Assembly (NCBI GenBank): GCA_964243985.1
Contig: CAXTHJ010000042.1
Coordinates: forward strand, 1 to 25,952
DNA: 25,952 nucleotides
Origin: CAIOYC01 sp964243985
GTDB taxonomy: Bacteria > Pseudomonadota > Alphaproteobacteria > Caulobacterales > Caulobacteraceae
Direction: 5' to 3'
Part shown: piece by piece, positions 1 to 7,843 of the stretch
How the letters are laid out: each line of letters begins with the position of its first letter
How positions within the stretch are numbered: position 1 is the first letter of the stretch
Notes under the pieces: generated by a model
Databases searched by the model: none
Told to the model about the DNA's origin: nothing
The model's input: only the letters and a program-made list of their open reading frames with translations
Position numbers and translations under genes: made by a program

Positions 1-588
1 GTGGGGGAGCAGGCCGTGGGGGGCGCCAGGTCCGTGCGGGCCGATCGCGGTGGCCAGAGGGTGGTCCAGCGCCTGGGTGTCAGAGCCGGCCATTTTCACG
101 CCGCGCTCGACGAACCACTCTCCGGCCTCTTTGTAGAAGCCCGGCGAATAGCCGTAATAGTGGGAGTTATCGCCGTAATACCTGTGCCAGCCGGTGTTGA
201 CGATGACGATGTCATCCTTGCGGATCTGCGGCCGGGCCTTCTCGAGGTCGTCCGCGGTGATGACTTCCCACTTCTCCTTCGGGATGGAGACGACGACGCC
301 TGTGCCGAAGAAGTAGGGCAACGGCACCTCGTCCATGAACGGCGTTCCTTCCACCACATGGGCGGGGGCGTCGATGTGGGTGCCGGAGTGCATCACCGTG
401 GTGATCTTCTGGGTCAGCACGCCGGACTTGGACATGCCGTGCAGGCGCTCGATCTTCACGTCCTCGAAATAGGGCCAGCAGGGCTGTCCGAGCCCCCAGG
501 GATGGCTGAGGTCGTAGAACTCAAGACCCATGCCATTGAGCAGGTTGGACTGGCTGAACTTGCACAGGTCCGGATCGCGCCAATCCAT
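1..588 (-). CDS. Cyclase family protein (metal-dependent hydrolase, kynurenine formamidase-like), C-terminus cut by window edge
   Basis: The reverse strand reads as an open frame from an ATG at 588 to the window edge, giving 195 complete codons with no stop. Residues 67-77 match the metal-binding signature of the cyclase/formamidase family (PF04199): H67-x-G-T-H71-x-D73-x-P-x-H77. Members hydrolyse amide or lactone-type bonds with a divalent metal; characterised ones include bacterial kynurenine formamidase and isatin hydrolase. An AGGGAG ribosome-binding site lies about 8 bases upstream of the chosen ATG. The gene is divergent from the IclR regulator at 702, which probably controls it. Nothing for tryptophan breakdown lies nearby, so a role in ring or lactone opening in the aromatic catabolic cluster is more likely than kynurenine formation; that role is inference. 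The family call is firm and the substrate is unknown. Confidence 0.85.
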   Translation of the reverse strand, partial: MDWRDPDLCKFSQSNLLNGMGLEFYDLSHPWGLGQPCWPYFEDVKIERLHGMSKSGVLTQKITTVMHSGTHIDAPAHVVEGTPFMDEVPLPYFFGTGVVVSIPKEKWEVITADDLEKARPQIRKDDIVIVNTGWHRYYGDNSHYYGYSPGFYKEAGEWFVERGVKMAGSDTQALDHPLATAIGPHGPGAPHGLLPH

Positions 589-640
589 CGTAGACTCCCT
601 ATTTGCCCGCATCGTGGGCGGTTATGATCGTATTGTGGGT

Positions 641-669
641 ATTTTGCACAGCTATGGCTTGCCATGCAA
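641..669 (-). promoter_or_regulatory. Candidate sigma-70-type promoter for the cyclase gene
   Basis: On the reverse strand TTGCAT (664-669) and CAAAAT (641-646) are separated by exactly 17 bases. Both match the consensus hexamers at 4 of 6 positions. The start codon follows about 50 bases downstream. The -35 element lies inside the palindrome at 656-672, a placement that would allow repression. This is consensus matching only. Confidence 0.4.
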
Positions 670-672
670 GCC
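656..672. promoter_or_regulatory. Perfect 7-bp inverted repeat, candidate IclR operator
   Basis: GGCTTGC-CAT-GCAAGCC is a perfect inverted repeat with a 3-base spacer. It lies in the 113-base region between the divergent cyclase and IclR genes, 29 bases before the IclR start codon. IclR-family proteins usually bind palindromes in such divergent promoters and control both themselves and the neighbouring catabolic gene. It covers the candidate -35 of the cyclase promoter. I saw no second copy in the window. Assignment to this IclR protein is inference. Confidence 0.5.
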
Positions 673-701
673 TTCGCTAAGGGTGGTTCGGGGAGTTTGG
701 C

Positions 702-1502
702 ATGGCGGTTGAGCGGGGCGAAACAGGCGGCGTGCAGGTGATCGCTCGGGCTGCGGCGATCCTGCGCGCCCTTGAGGAGCAGCCCGAAGGCCTGCCCTTT
801 TCGGAACTCGCCTCGCGGGTCGGCCTGGCGCGTTCGACGGTGCAGCGGATCGTCAAGGCGCTGGCGGATGAGCAGATCCTGCTGGTGGGCGCGCCGCGGG
901 GCGTCGTGAAGCTGGGCCCGGCCTTAGTCCGCCTGGCCAGCGTCGCCGACGTGGGCGCCGCCCGGCTGATGCGCCCGATCCTCCAGCGGCTGTCGCGCGA
1001 TCTGGAGGAGACCGTCGACCTTTCGATCCTGCAGGGCGCCTCGGCGATCTTCATCGATCAGGTGGTGGGAAGCCATCGGCTGGTGGCGATGTCGGCGGTG
1101 GGAGAGGCCTTTCCGGTCCATTGCACGGCCAACGGCAAGGCCCTGCTGGCTTGCCTCAAGCCCGAACGGCGCGCGGTCTTGCTGAACCTGCGCCTGGCCC
1201 GGCTGACCCCGGCGACGATCACCGACGCGGCCCTGATCGAGGGGGAGATCGCCGCCTTCTTCGACACGCAGCTCGCTTGGGATATCGAGGAGCACGCCGA
1301 AGGCGTCTGCGCCGCCGGAACCGCGTTCATCGACCCGCTCGGGCGCGACTTCGCCATCTCGATCCCGGCGCCCACGGCGCGCTTCGCCGCCAAGCGCAGC
1401 CAGATCGCGGCGCGCCTGCGCGCGGCGCAGGACGAGGCGCTCGCGGCGATCGCGGGGTCCAGCCGACCCGTGGCGGGTCGCGGGCTAACGAAGGCCGAAT
1501 AG
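702..1502 (+). CDS. IclR family transcriptional regulator
   Basis: The 266-residue protein has the usual two-part IclR layout. A winged helix-turn-helix occupies about residues 14-75, with the recognition region near 'LASRVGLARSTVQRI' (36-50). An effector-binding domain follows (about 85-250), containing the familiar 'VHCTANGKALLA' segment and a late conserved cysteine in 'EGVCAAGTAF'. IclR regulators sense small carboxylates or aromatic intermediates and control catabolic operons. The ATG at 702 is supported by a GGGAG ribosome-binding site at 691-695. The gene is divergent from the cyclase gene and shares its promoter region, including the palindrome at 656-672. Its 3' end overlaps the convergent decarboxylase gene by 18 bases. 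The ligand cannot be predicted. Confidence 0.93.
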   Translation: MAVERGETGGVQVIARAAAILRALEEQPEGLPFSELASRVGLARSTVQRIVKALADEQILLVGAPRGVVKLGPALVRLASVADVGAARLMRPILQRLSRDLEETVDLSILQGASAIFIDQVVGSHRLVAMSAVGEAFPVHCTANGKALLACLKPERRAVLLNLRLARLTPATITDAALIEGEIAAFFDTQLAWDIEEHAEGVCAAGTAFIDPLGRDFAISIPAPTARFAAKRSQIAARLRAAQDEALAAIAGSSRPVAGRGLTKAE

Positions 1503-2492
1503 ACGCTCGGCGTTGCCGTGACTGATCATCTCAAGCTCCTGCGCCGACAGGTCGGCGTTGCGCAGGAAGGTCACGGCGTCCGCATCGTTCTCGTAGGGAA
1601 AGTCCGCCGCGAACATGATCCGCTCGACGCCCAGGACCTCAAGGCTGAGCCTGAGGGCCGGCATGGACGTCACGCCGGCGGTCGTGATGACGAAGTTGTT
1701 GAGGAAATATTCGCTGGGCAACAGCGGCAGTTTCTCCACCGCGCCGATCTTCACCTGCAGCAGATAGCGGTTATCGATGCGCTGGAGCCAGAACGGGACG
1801 CCTTCGCCCATGTGGCCGAGGATGATCTTGAGCTTGGGAAAGCGTTCGAAGGTGCCGGACATGATCAGGCGCATGGCGTGCAGGCTGGTTTCCACCGCAA
1901 ACCCCCAGCCCGCGAAATAGAGCCCGTAGTCGAGGAAGGGCGTAACCATGCTGGGCGCCGGCTCGCGCGGGTGCAGGTAGATGGGCAACCCTTCGGCCTC
2001 CGCCGCCTCCAGGATCGGCGCGAACTTGGGATGGTCCAGATATTCCCCGAAGGTGTGAGAGTTGATGATCAGGCCGCACAATCCCAGCGAGCGGGCTCTG
2101 CCGATCTCCAGGGCGGCGCCGGCGGGGTCCTGCGGCGCGATGGCGGCGAGGCCGGCGAGGCGATCCGGATAAGCGCGGATGGCGGCGGCCAGCGCGTCAT
2201 TGGATTCCGCCGCAAGCCTCGTCGCCAGGGCGGGCTCGAACACCTGAACGCCGGGCGAGGTCATCGATAGGATCTGCACGTCGACGCCCACCTCGTCCAT
2301 GTGGGCGATGCGGCCTGGGCCGATGTCCAGCAGACGCGCGTGAAGCAGGGCGTTGGCGGGGCTGTCGGCCAAGATGCTGTCGCCCATCTTGGCGAAGCCT
2401 GGCTCGACGTCGGGGGAGGCGAGCACGTCCTTCCAGGCGTCGGCGATGTCCTGCGTCACGAACGCTTCTTCGATTGCGATGCACTTGGTCAT
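1485..2492 (-). CDS. Amidohydrolase-2 family protein, probable aromatic-acid decarboxylase (gamma-resorcylate / 5-carboxyvanillate decarboxylase type)
   Basis: This 335-residue protein belongs to the amidohydrolase_2 family (PF04909) of non-oxidative, metal-dependent (hydroxy)aryl-acid decarboxylases. Visible active-site elements are the N-terminal 'AIEEAF' (metal ligand E8), 'YLHP' (H174), 'LGHMGE' (H227, catalytic) and 'FAADFPYE' (D297). These are spaced as in gamma-resorcylate and 5-carboxyvanillate (LigW) decarboxylases. Position 10 is Ala, as I recall for LigW-type proteins, whereas gamma-resorcylate decarboxylase has His. The ACMSD/LigW group is therefore possible, but the substrate is not decided. 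The start ATG at 2492 is the only one giving the N-terminal metal motif. The gene is divergent from the aldehyde dehydrogenase, so the two probably share a regulated promoter region. It would remove CO2 from a hydroxybenzoate-like intermediate in the cytoplasm. Confidence 0.85.
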   Translation of the reverse strand: MTKCIAIEEAFVTQDIADAWKDVLASPDVEPGFAKMGDSILADSPANALLHARLLDIGPGRIAHMDEVGVDVQILSMTSPGVQVFEPALATRLAAESNDALAAAIRAYPDRLAGLAAIAPQDPAGAALEIGRARSLGLCGLIINSHTFGEYLDHPKFAPILEAAEAEGLPIYLHPREPAPSMVTPFLDYGLYFAGWGFAVETSLHAMRLIMSGTFERFPKLKIILGHMGEGVPFWLQRIDNRYLLQVKIGAVEKLPLLPSEYFLNNFVITTAGVTSMPALRLSLEVLGVERIMFAADFPYENDADAVTFLRNADLSAQELEMISHGNAERLFGLR

Positions 2493-2553
2493 GGCGCGTC
2501 TCCGTCTTCCGCTTTCTACACGCTTCGTTCACCCGAGCGCGCTTCCCAATTTC

Positions 2554-2566
2554 GAGAGGTATCTCA
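2554..2566. promoter_or_regulatory. Operator-like motif A in the decarboxylase/aldehyde dehydrogenase divergent promoter
   Basis: GAGAGGTATCTCA, whose reverse complement is TGAGATACCTCTC, is an imperfect palindrome (GAGA-4-TCTC). It lies in the 164-base region between the divergent decarboxylase (start 2492) and aldehyde dehydrogenase (start 2657) genes. It matches the motif at 9370-9382 at 12 of 13 positions, which suggests one regulator binds both. A possible rightward -35 (TTGACT, 2573-2578) follows at once, but its -10 is poor. A TetR-type repressor encoded in the cluster is the likely binder; this is inference. Confidence 0.45.
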
Positions 2567-2656
2567 GTTTTGTTGACTTCGCAAACTTCTGGGGGCACTC
2601 TTAACCCCAGACCGGACGTCGAACACGCCGTCTACAAAAAAATTCAGGGAAGACGC

Positions 2657-4102
2657 ATGAAGACCGCTTTAATCATCGATGGGGCGGAGCGCCCCGGTCA
2701 GCAGCCGGCGTTCGATCGCTGCAGCCCGATTACGGGAGAGGCCGTCACCCAGGCCGCCGCCGCCTCCGCGGCGCAGGCGATTGAGGCCGTCGAGTCTTGC
2801 GCGGCGGCGTTTCCGTCCTGGTCGAAATCCGCCCCCGTCTATCGCCGCGACATCCTGCTGAAGGCTGCGGAGATCCTGCAAAGCCGGGGCTCCGAATTTG
2901 AAGATCTGATGATCGGCGAGACCGGCGCCTCGCGCCAGTGGGCGATCTTCAACGTGCGGCTGGCTGTCGGGATGCTGCGCGAGGCCGCTGGCCTGACCAC
3001 GCAGGTGAAGGGCGAGATCATTCCCAGCAACAAGCCGGGCATGTTCTCCATGGCGGTGCGCCGGCCGGCCGGGGTCGTGCTCTCGATCGCCCCCTGGAAC
3101 GCGCCGGTGATCCTCGCGGTGCGGGCCTTCTGCACGGCGCTGGCCTGCGGCAACACCGTGGTTCTCAAGGCCTCGGAGATCAGTCCAGGCACCCAGTTCC
3201 TCCTGGCGCAGCTGATGCAGGAGGCGGGCTTGCCGCCCGGGGTGCTGAATTTCGTGACCCATGCCGCCCGTGACGCCGGGGAAGTGGCGGAGGCGATGAT
3301 CGCCCATCCGGCGGTGCGCCGCGTGAACTTCACCGGCTCCACCAAGACCGGGCGGATCGTGGCGCAGACCTGCGCCCGTTACCTCAAGCCGGCGCTGCTG
3401 GAGCTGGGGGGAAAGGCGCCGATCTTGATCCTGGAGGACGCCGACGTCGACGCCGCTGTGCGGGCCACCGCTTTTGGCGCCTACATGCACCAGGGCCAGA
3501 TCTGCATGTCTACCGAGCGCGTGGTGGTCGATGAAAAGATCGCCGACGTCTTCGCGCAGAAGCTGGCGGACAAGGCCAAGACCCTGGTCGCGGGCAATCC
3601 CCTGATCAGCGACGTGGCGATGGGGAGCCTGGTGGGGGCGGACGCGGCGAGCTACGTCGGCGGCCTGGTGACCGATGCTGTGGAGAAAGGCGCGACGCTG
3701 CTAGCGGGCGAGGATCCCCAGGGGGCGCTGATGAACGCGGCCCTGCTGGATCACGTGACCCCGGCCATGCGCATCTATCATGAGGAGTCTTTTGGGCCCG
3801 TGACCGCGATCGTCCGCGTGCGCGGCGTTGAAGAAGCGATCCGGGTCGCCAACGACACCGAATTCGGGCTGAGCTCGGCCATCTTCACCCGCGATGTCGG
3901 CCTCGCCCTGACCATCGCCCAGCGGCTGGATTTCGGCTGCTGCCACATCAATGGCCCCACCGTGAACGACGAGGCTCAGATGCCCCTCGGCGGGATGAAG
4001 GCCAGCGGCTATGGCCGGTTCGGCGGCCTGCCGGGGATTCACGAGTTCACCGAGGTCCAATGGATCTCGGTCGAGGATCCGCAGCAGCACTATCCAATCT
4101 GA
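2657..4102 (+). CDS. NAD(P)+-dependent aldehyde dehydrogenase, salicylaldehyde/vanillin dehydrogenase type
   Basis: The 481-residue protein has a complete aldehyde dehydrogenase core: 'APWNAP' with N148, the cofactor-binding K171, 'FTGSTKTG' (225-232), the general base E249 in 'LELGGK' and nucleophile C283 in 'GQICMS'. The 'HQGQICMSTERV' context and overall length resemble salicylaldehyde (NahF) and vanillin dehydrogenases, which oxidise aromatic aldehydes to acids. The ATG at 2657 is preferred over an in-frame upstream start at 2474: AGGGAAG lies just before it, the protein then begins at the normal family position, and the upstream extension would overlap the divergent decarboxylase gene. 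It is first in a rightward run, 33 bases ahead of the FAD oxidoreductase. Succinic-semialdehyde-type or hydroxymuconic-semialdehyde-type substrates cannot be excluded. Confidence 0.92.
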   Translation: MKTALIIDGAERPGQQPAFDRCSPITGEAVTQAAAASAAQAIEAVESCAAAFPSWSKSAPVYRRDILLKAAEILQSRGSEFEDLMIGETGASRQWAIFNVRLAVGMLREAAGLTTQVKGEIIPSNKPGMFSMAVRRPAGVVLSIAPWNAPVILAVRAFCTALACGNTVVLKASEISPGTQFLLAQLMQEAGLPPGVLNFVTHAARDAGEVAEAMIAHPAVRRVNFTGSTKTGRIVAQTCARYLKPALLELGGKAPILILEDADVDAAVRATAFGAYMHQGQICMSTERVVVDEKIADVFAQKLADKAKTLVAGNPLISDVAMGSLVGADAASYVGGLVTDAVEKGATLLAGEDPQGALMNAALLDHVTPAMRIYHEESFGPVTAIVRVRGVEEAIRVANDTEFGLSSAIFTRDVGLALTIAQRLDFGCCHINGPTVNDEAQMPLGGMKASGYGRFGGLPGIHEFTEVQWISVEDPQQHYPI

Positions 4103-4135
4103 TTTTCAAAAAAACGCTAATTTGGGAGAGAACGC

Positions 4136-5719
4136 GTGTCACGCACGTACGATGTTATTGTAATCGGGTCCGGTCACAACGGCCTGACCACGGCGGCTTA
4201 TCTGGCGAAGGCCGGCCAGAAGGTCTTGGTTCTTGAGAAAAACAACTGGTACGGCGGTGGCTGCGTCACCCAGGAAATCCTGGCGCCGGGCTTCAAGTTC
4301 GACCTCCACTCCGCCCTGCACGTCAACATCCAGGCCAACCCCCTCATCCTCAACGATGAGCTGAAGCTGAAATCCAAATACGGCCTGGAGTACCTTTACC
4401 CGGACGGCGTCTACTCGACGATGTTCGAGGACGGCACTTCGATCGTCACCTACAAGGATGTCGAGCGGAGCTGCGAAAGCATCGCCAAGATCTCGCCGCG
4501 CGACGCGGAGGCTTACCGGCGCTTTGCGGCCATGAGCATGAAGATCATCCCGATGGTGACGCAGAGCCTGTTTGTGCCTGCGCCCCAGCAAGGGCCGTTC
4601 TACGCCCTGCTCGATCAGAGCATTCAGGGCCAGGAAATCTTCCGGGCGCTGCAGATGTCGAAGCTGGATATCTGTCGCGAATGGTTCGAGAGCGACAAGC
4701 TGATCATCCACCTGCTCAAGTTCGCGGCCGAGACGCTGACCGCGCCTGAGGACAAGGGGACGGGCTTCATCCTCTACACCCTGCCGGGCATGGTCCATAC
4801 CTATCCGATCGGCGTGCCGGTAGGGGGCAGCGGAGCGCTGGTCACCGCGCTGATGCGCTGCCTGGAAGACTACGGCGCGGAATTCCAAATGGAGACCCCC
4901 GTCTCCAAGGTTATGGTCGAAGGGGGTCGCGCCGTCGGCGTCCGGCTTGCCGACGGCGAAGAGATCCGGGCGCGCACGGCGGTCGTCGGCCAGATCCATC
5001 CATGGCTGATCGGCGATGTGGTGGAAGGCGTCGATCCGGGCGTCGTGGAGCGCGCCAAGCGAGTGCAGACCGGGGCCTTCTCGATCATGCCGCAGCATTT
5101 CGCGCTGAACGAGGCGCCGCAATACATCTGCGGTCCCGAGGCCGGCAAGGTGATCCTCGCCAACTACGCGCCGCCGACGCTGGAACGCTTCCTGCGCCTG
5201 TTCGACAACTATCGGTTCGGCGACATGTGGGCCGAGGGGTCTACCGACACCATCATGGCCTCGCACATGCATTGCCAGTTCGACCCCAGCCAATGCCCCC
5301 CCGGCAAGGCGGCGATCACCGTCTACGGCTTTGGGCCCTATGACCTGCGGACGGGCGCCGAGTCTTGGGACGAGCGTCAGTGGGAAGTGGGCGACTGGCT
5401 GCTGGAACGCTTCCGCGAGTATGCGCCGAACATGACCTCGGACAACATCATCGGCCGGCGCTTCGACACGCCTCTGGAGGTCTCACGCCACTCGTCCATG
5501 TTCCAGAAGGGCGATGTCAGCGGGGCCGCCGAATATCTGCACCAGATCGGCGGCCACCGGCCCAACCCGGAGCTGTCCAAGCTGAAGGTGCCCGGCGTCG
5601 AGCGGCTCTATCTCACCGGGACGGCGATCAACGTGTCGAGCGTCTCCGGCGCCGGCCGGGCGACCGCCATCAAAGCCTGCCAGGAACTTGGCATCAATTT
5701 CGACAAATTGATTGGATGA
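4136..5719 (+). CDS. FAD-dependent oxidoreductase, phytoene desaturase (CrtI)/PYROXD2-like
   Basis: The 527-residue protein starts with a dinucleotide-binding fold: G11-S-G13-H-N-G16 followed by E34 at the end of the second strand. 'GGGCVTQE' follows, as in CrtI/PYROXD2-type amine-oxidase-fold enzymes. The C-terminal 'LYLTGTAI...SGAGRATA' (about 491-511) is the matching FAD-binding closing motif. Family members dehydrogenate C-C bonds using FAD. In a cluster with no carotenoid genes, a role in dehydrogenating or aromatising a ring or side chain is inferred. The start is GTG at 4136, supported by GGGAGAG at 4123-4129. A 67-residue protein gene begins 3 bases after the stop, so the two are probably co-translated. 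The family is clear; the substrate is unknown. Confidence 0.85.
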   Translation: MSRTYDVIVIGSGHNGLTTAAYLAKAGQKVLVLEKNNWYGGGCVTQEILAPGFKFDLHSALHVNIQANPLILNDELKLKSKYGLEYLYPDGVYSTMFEDGTSIVTYKDVERSCESIAKISPRDAEAYRRFAAMSMKIIPMVTQSLFVPAPQQGPFYALLDQSIQGQEIFRALQMSKLDICREWFESDKLIIHLLKFAAETLTAPEDKGTGFILYTLPGMVHTYPIGVPVGGSGALVTALMRCLEDYGAEFQMETPVSKVMVEGGRAVGVRLADGEEIRARTAVVGQIHPWLIGDVVEGVDPGVVERAKRVQTGAFSIMPQHFALNEAPQYICGPEAGKVILANYAPPTLERFLRLFDNYRFGDMWAEGSTDTIMASHMHCQFDPSQCPPGKAAITVYGFGPYDLRTGAESWDERQWEVGDWLLERFREYAPNMTSDNIIGRRFDTPLEVSRHSSMFQKGDVSGAAEYLHQIGGHRPNPELSKLKVPGVERLYLTGTAINVSSVSGAGRATAIKACQELGINFDKLIG

Positions 5720-5722
5720 CCC

Positions 5723-5926
5723 ATGAAGGTTTTTACGCCTGAAGGCACTGAACTTATGACGATCGAGACGGTGGAGGCCACAGAGGCCGGCATCGTGATC
5801 GGCGGCACGATCATGGGGGCCATGCCCATGCGCGGGGTGATCCGCCCGGCGGAGCTGAAGTCCGGCCGCCGCTTCCTCAGTTTCGCCCTGATCAAGCGCG
5901 CCGTGGCGATGTTCTTCGGCCGATGA
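5723..5926 (+). CDS. Small conserved-type protein of unknown function (67 aa)
   Basis: The 67-residue open frame sits between two enzyme genes with almost no spare sequence: 3 bases after the FAD oxidoreductase and a 4-base ATGA overlap with the alcohol dehydrogenase. That packing argues for a real, translationally coupled gene. The N-terminal half is acidic and strand-like (to about residue 30). The centre has 'GGTIMGAMPMRGVIRPAEL', and the C-terminus is basic and hydrophobic ('FALIKRAVAMFFGR'), like an amphipathic helix. I recall small proteins with a similar glycine-methionine core beside redox genes in sphingomonads and actinobacteria, but cannot name a domain. It could be a subunit or stabiliser of the preceding flavoenzyme. 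No function is assigned. Confidence 0.75.
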   Translation: MKVFTPEGTELMTIETVEATEAGIVIGGTIMGAMPMRGVIRPAELKSGRRFLSFALIKRAVAMFFGR

Positions 5927-7065
5927 CGCCGACCCGCCCCGCGGGGACGGTCGTGCAGATTCCCCGCTTCGTGTTCGGCGCGGGGAGTCTCGGCCGGCTT
6001 GGAGCAGAGCTGACTCGAACCGGGGTGACGCGACCTCTGATCGTCACCGACCGCAACCTCGATGCGCTCGGCTTTACGGGCCGCGCGGCCGACGCGCTTT
6101 CCGCGGCTCAGCGCTCGACCGTCTATACAGGGGTCAGCGAAAATCCGGTGTTCGCGGACGCTGATCTGGGGGCCGAGCGCTATGCGGCGGCCGGATGCGA
6201 CGGCGTCGTGGCCATCGGTGGAGGCTCGGTGATCGACGCCGCCAAATACATCGCCCTGATCGCCACCAACGGCGGTGCGGTGGCGGATTTCGTACGAGGG
6301 CCCCGCGACGACCTGAAGCGTTGCGCGCCCTTGATCGCCATTCCCACCACCGCGGGCACGGGGAGCGAGGCGTCGCCCGACGCCGGCATCCATCCAGCCT
6401 CGCACCTGCCGTCGGTCGGCATGAGTGCGGCAGAGATCATCCCCAGCCTTGCGCTGCTGGATCCCGAGCTGACCGTTGGCCTGCCGCCGAGGCTGACGGC
6501 GGCGACGGGGATCGACGCCCTGTCTCATTGCATCGAAGGCTACCTGTCGCGGGAGCGCTCGCCCATCGTGGACGCCCTGGCGCTCGACGGGGTGAAGCGC
6601 GTGCGGGGCTATCTGCAGCGCGCCGTCGACGACGGCGGCGATCTTGACGCGCGGGGTCAGATGATGGCCGCCGCTTTCGCCGGAGGGGTGGCGATCGGCA
6701 TGGGCCTTGGCCCCGCGCACGCCATAGCAATCACCTGCGGCGACCAGGGCGGGCAGCATGGAGTCTTGAGCGGCATCGGCCTGGTCTGCGCCTTGGATCA
6801 AGTCGAACCACACGCGCCGGAGCGTCTGCAAAGGGTCGCCGAGGCGCTTGAGCTGAGTTCAGCGCATGAGGTTCCCGGCTTCCTCGCGTCGTGGATGCGC
6901 CACTTAGGGCTGCCGGCGACCCTGGCCGAACTCGGCTACCGGATGGTGGATTTAGAGGCCGCCGCGGCCGCCGCGCACTCAAGCCCGTTCAACTTTCGCG
7001 CATCGCACCACCCGACCAGAGAGGCCTATGCATCCATGCTTGGGACCTCGCTCGGCCTGGGCTAG
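5923..7065 (+). CDS. Iron-containing (group III) alcohol dehydrogenase
   Basis: The 380-residue protein has the group III Fe-ADH architecture. An N-terminal NAD(P)-binding domain carries 'GGGSVIDAAK' (99-108) and 'PTTAGTGSE' (141-149). An all-helical metal domain follows, with likely ligands D198 and H202 in 'GIDALSHCIE', H266 in 'GPAHAIA' and H279 in 'GQHG'. The spacing matches FucO-type enzymes. The family reduces aldehydes or ketones, or oxidises alcohols, with NAD(P)H; maleylacetate reductases of aromatic pathways are related. The motif form here is closer to general alcohol dehydrogenases than to maleylacetate reductase. The start overlaps the stop of the small protein (ATGA). It probably interconverts an alcohol and an aldehyde or keto intermediate of the pathway; the substrate is unknown. 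Confidence 0.9.
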   Translation: MTPTRPAGTVVQIPRFVFGAGSLGRLGAELTRTGVTRPLIVTDRNLDALGFTGRAADALSAAQRSTVYTGVSENPVFADADLGAERYAAAGCDGVVAIGGGSVIDAAKYIALIATNGGAVADFVRGPRDDLKRCAPLIAIPTTAGTGSEASPDAGIHPASHLPSVGMSAAEIIPSLALLDPELTVGLPPRLTAATGIDALSHCIEGYLSRERSPIVDALALDGVKRVRGYLQRAVDDGGDLDARGQMMAAAFAGGVAIGMGLGPAHAIAITCGDQGGQHGVLSGIGLVCALDQVEPHAPERLQRVAEALELSSAHEVPGFLASWMRHLGLPATLAELGYRMVDLEAAAAAAHSSPFNFRASHHPTREAYASMLGTSLGLG

Positions 7066-7143
7066 TCGGAATGGCGTCCCTTGAGCGGCAGGGATGTTTC
7101 GTGATGGCCGCTCTGTCGCCGCTTCGCCGATAAAGGCCGCTCG

Positions 7144-7788
7144 ATGGAGACCTCCAAGCAGCAACACTTCCAGAAGGCGATCAGCGGCGGCTCCAAGCGT
7201 CAGCGGACGCGCGCGCTCATCATCGACACCGCCATCCAGATTTTTGCCGAAAAGGGGCTGGAGCGCGGTTCGATCGCGGAGATTGCCGAGCGGGCCGGCC
7301 TCTCGAACGGGAGCTTCTACTACCACTTTGGCGACAAGGCGGCGCTGCTCGAGGCGATCGGCGGCGCGGTCGCCGCAACCTTGGTGGCGGAAGTCGATGA
7401 AGCCATCTCCGAGGTGGAACAAGGGTCGACCCGCGTCGCCCTTGCCAGCATGTTGTTCATCCTCCGCGGGACGGCAGACCCCGCCTGGGGTCGGCTGATC
7501 GTTCACGCGCTTGAAGGGCTGGGCGAATTTCGCGACCAGATCGCCCACGGCATCCACAAGGACGTTCGCATCGGGGTCGAACAGGGCCTGTTCCGCGTGG
7601 CCCCCTCGGAGTCTCTCTACGCCGTTCTGCTCGGCATCGTCGCCACGGCGATGCGTGAGCGGCTGGATCGGGCCTTGGATGACAAGGTGGAGCGCCTCGC
7701 GGCCGACGCCCTGCTGCGCATCCTCGGCGTGACCCCGGCGGCGGCGGCGCAGATCGTGGAGGAGGCGCACCGCCACCTACGCGAATGA
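7144..7788 (+). CDS. TetR/AcrR family transcriptional regulator (paralogue 1)
   Basis: The 214-residue protein has a TetR N-terminal DNA-binding domain at about residues 22-70, with the helix-turn-helix 'SIAEIAERAGLSNGSFYYHF' at 43-62. The rest is a helical ligand-binding domain. An AAAGG ribosome-binding site lies 7 bases before the ATG. It follows the alcohol dehydrogenase by 78 bases in the same direction and precedes the crotonase gene by 55. Its ligand domain shares a recognisable block with the TetR at 8673-9311 (both have PxWGRL, a hydrophobic helix, then V/LEQGxF, and end in LRILG). The two therefore appear to be paralogues that may bind related ligands and similar operators. The effector is unknown; an aromatic intermediate or acyl-CoA is plausible. 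Confidence 0.92.
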   Translation: METSKQQHFQKAISGGSKRQRTRALIIDTAIQIFAEKGLERGSIAEIAERAGLSNGSFYYHFGDKAALLEAIGGAVAATLVAEVDEAISEVEQGSTRVALASMLFILRGTADPAWGRLIVHALEGLGEFRDQIAHGIHKDVRIGVEQGLFRVAPSESLYAVLLGIVATAMRERLDRALDDKVERLAADALLRILGVTPAAAAQIVEEAHRHLRE

Positions 7789-7843
7789 GTTGATCGCGTG
7801 ATAGAAAGTGCGTTGAGCTGCGCTGAAGTTGGAGAGTTCGATC

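Noticed and set aside
1..627. 208-residue open frame on the + strand at the left edge
   Set aside because: It is antisense to the cyclase-family gene, whose metal motif HSGTHIDAPAH is unmistakable on the reverse strand.
2474..2656. Upstream extension of the aldehyde dehydrogenase frame
   Set aside because: It overlaps the divergent decarboxylase gene and its promoter; the ATG at 2657 fits the family length and has a ribosome-binding site.
4139..5293. 384-residue reverse-strand frame
   Set aside because: Shadow of the FAD oxidoreductase; no ribosome-binding site or domain.
5923..7065. Maleylacetate reductase as a specific call for the Fe-ADH
   Set aside because: The phosphate-binding and PTTAGTGSE motifs look like general group III alcohol dehydrogenases, and no hydroxyquinol dioxygenase is present, so only the family is named.
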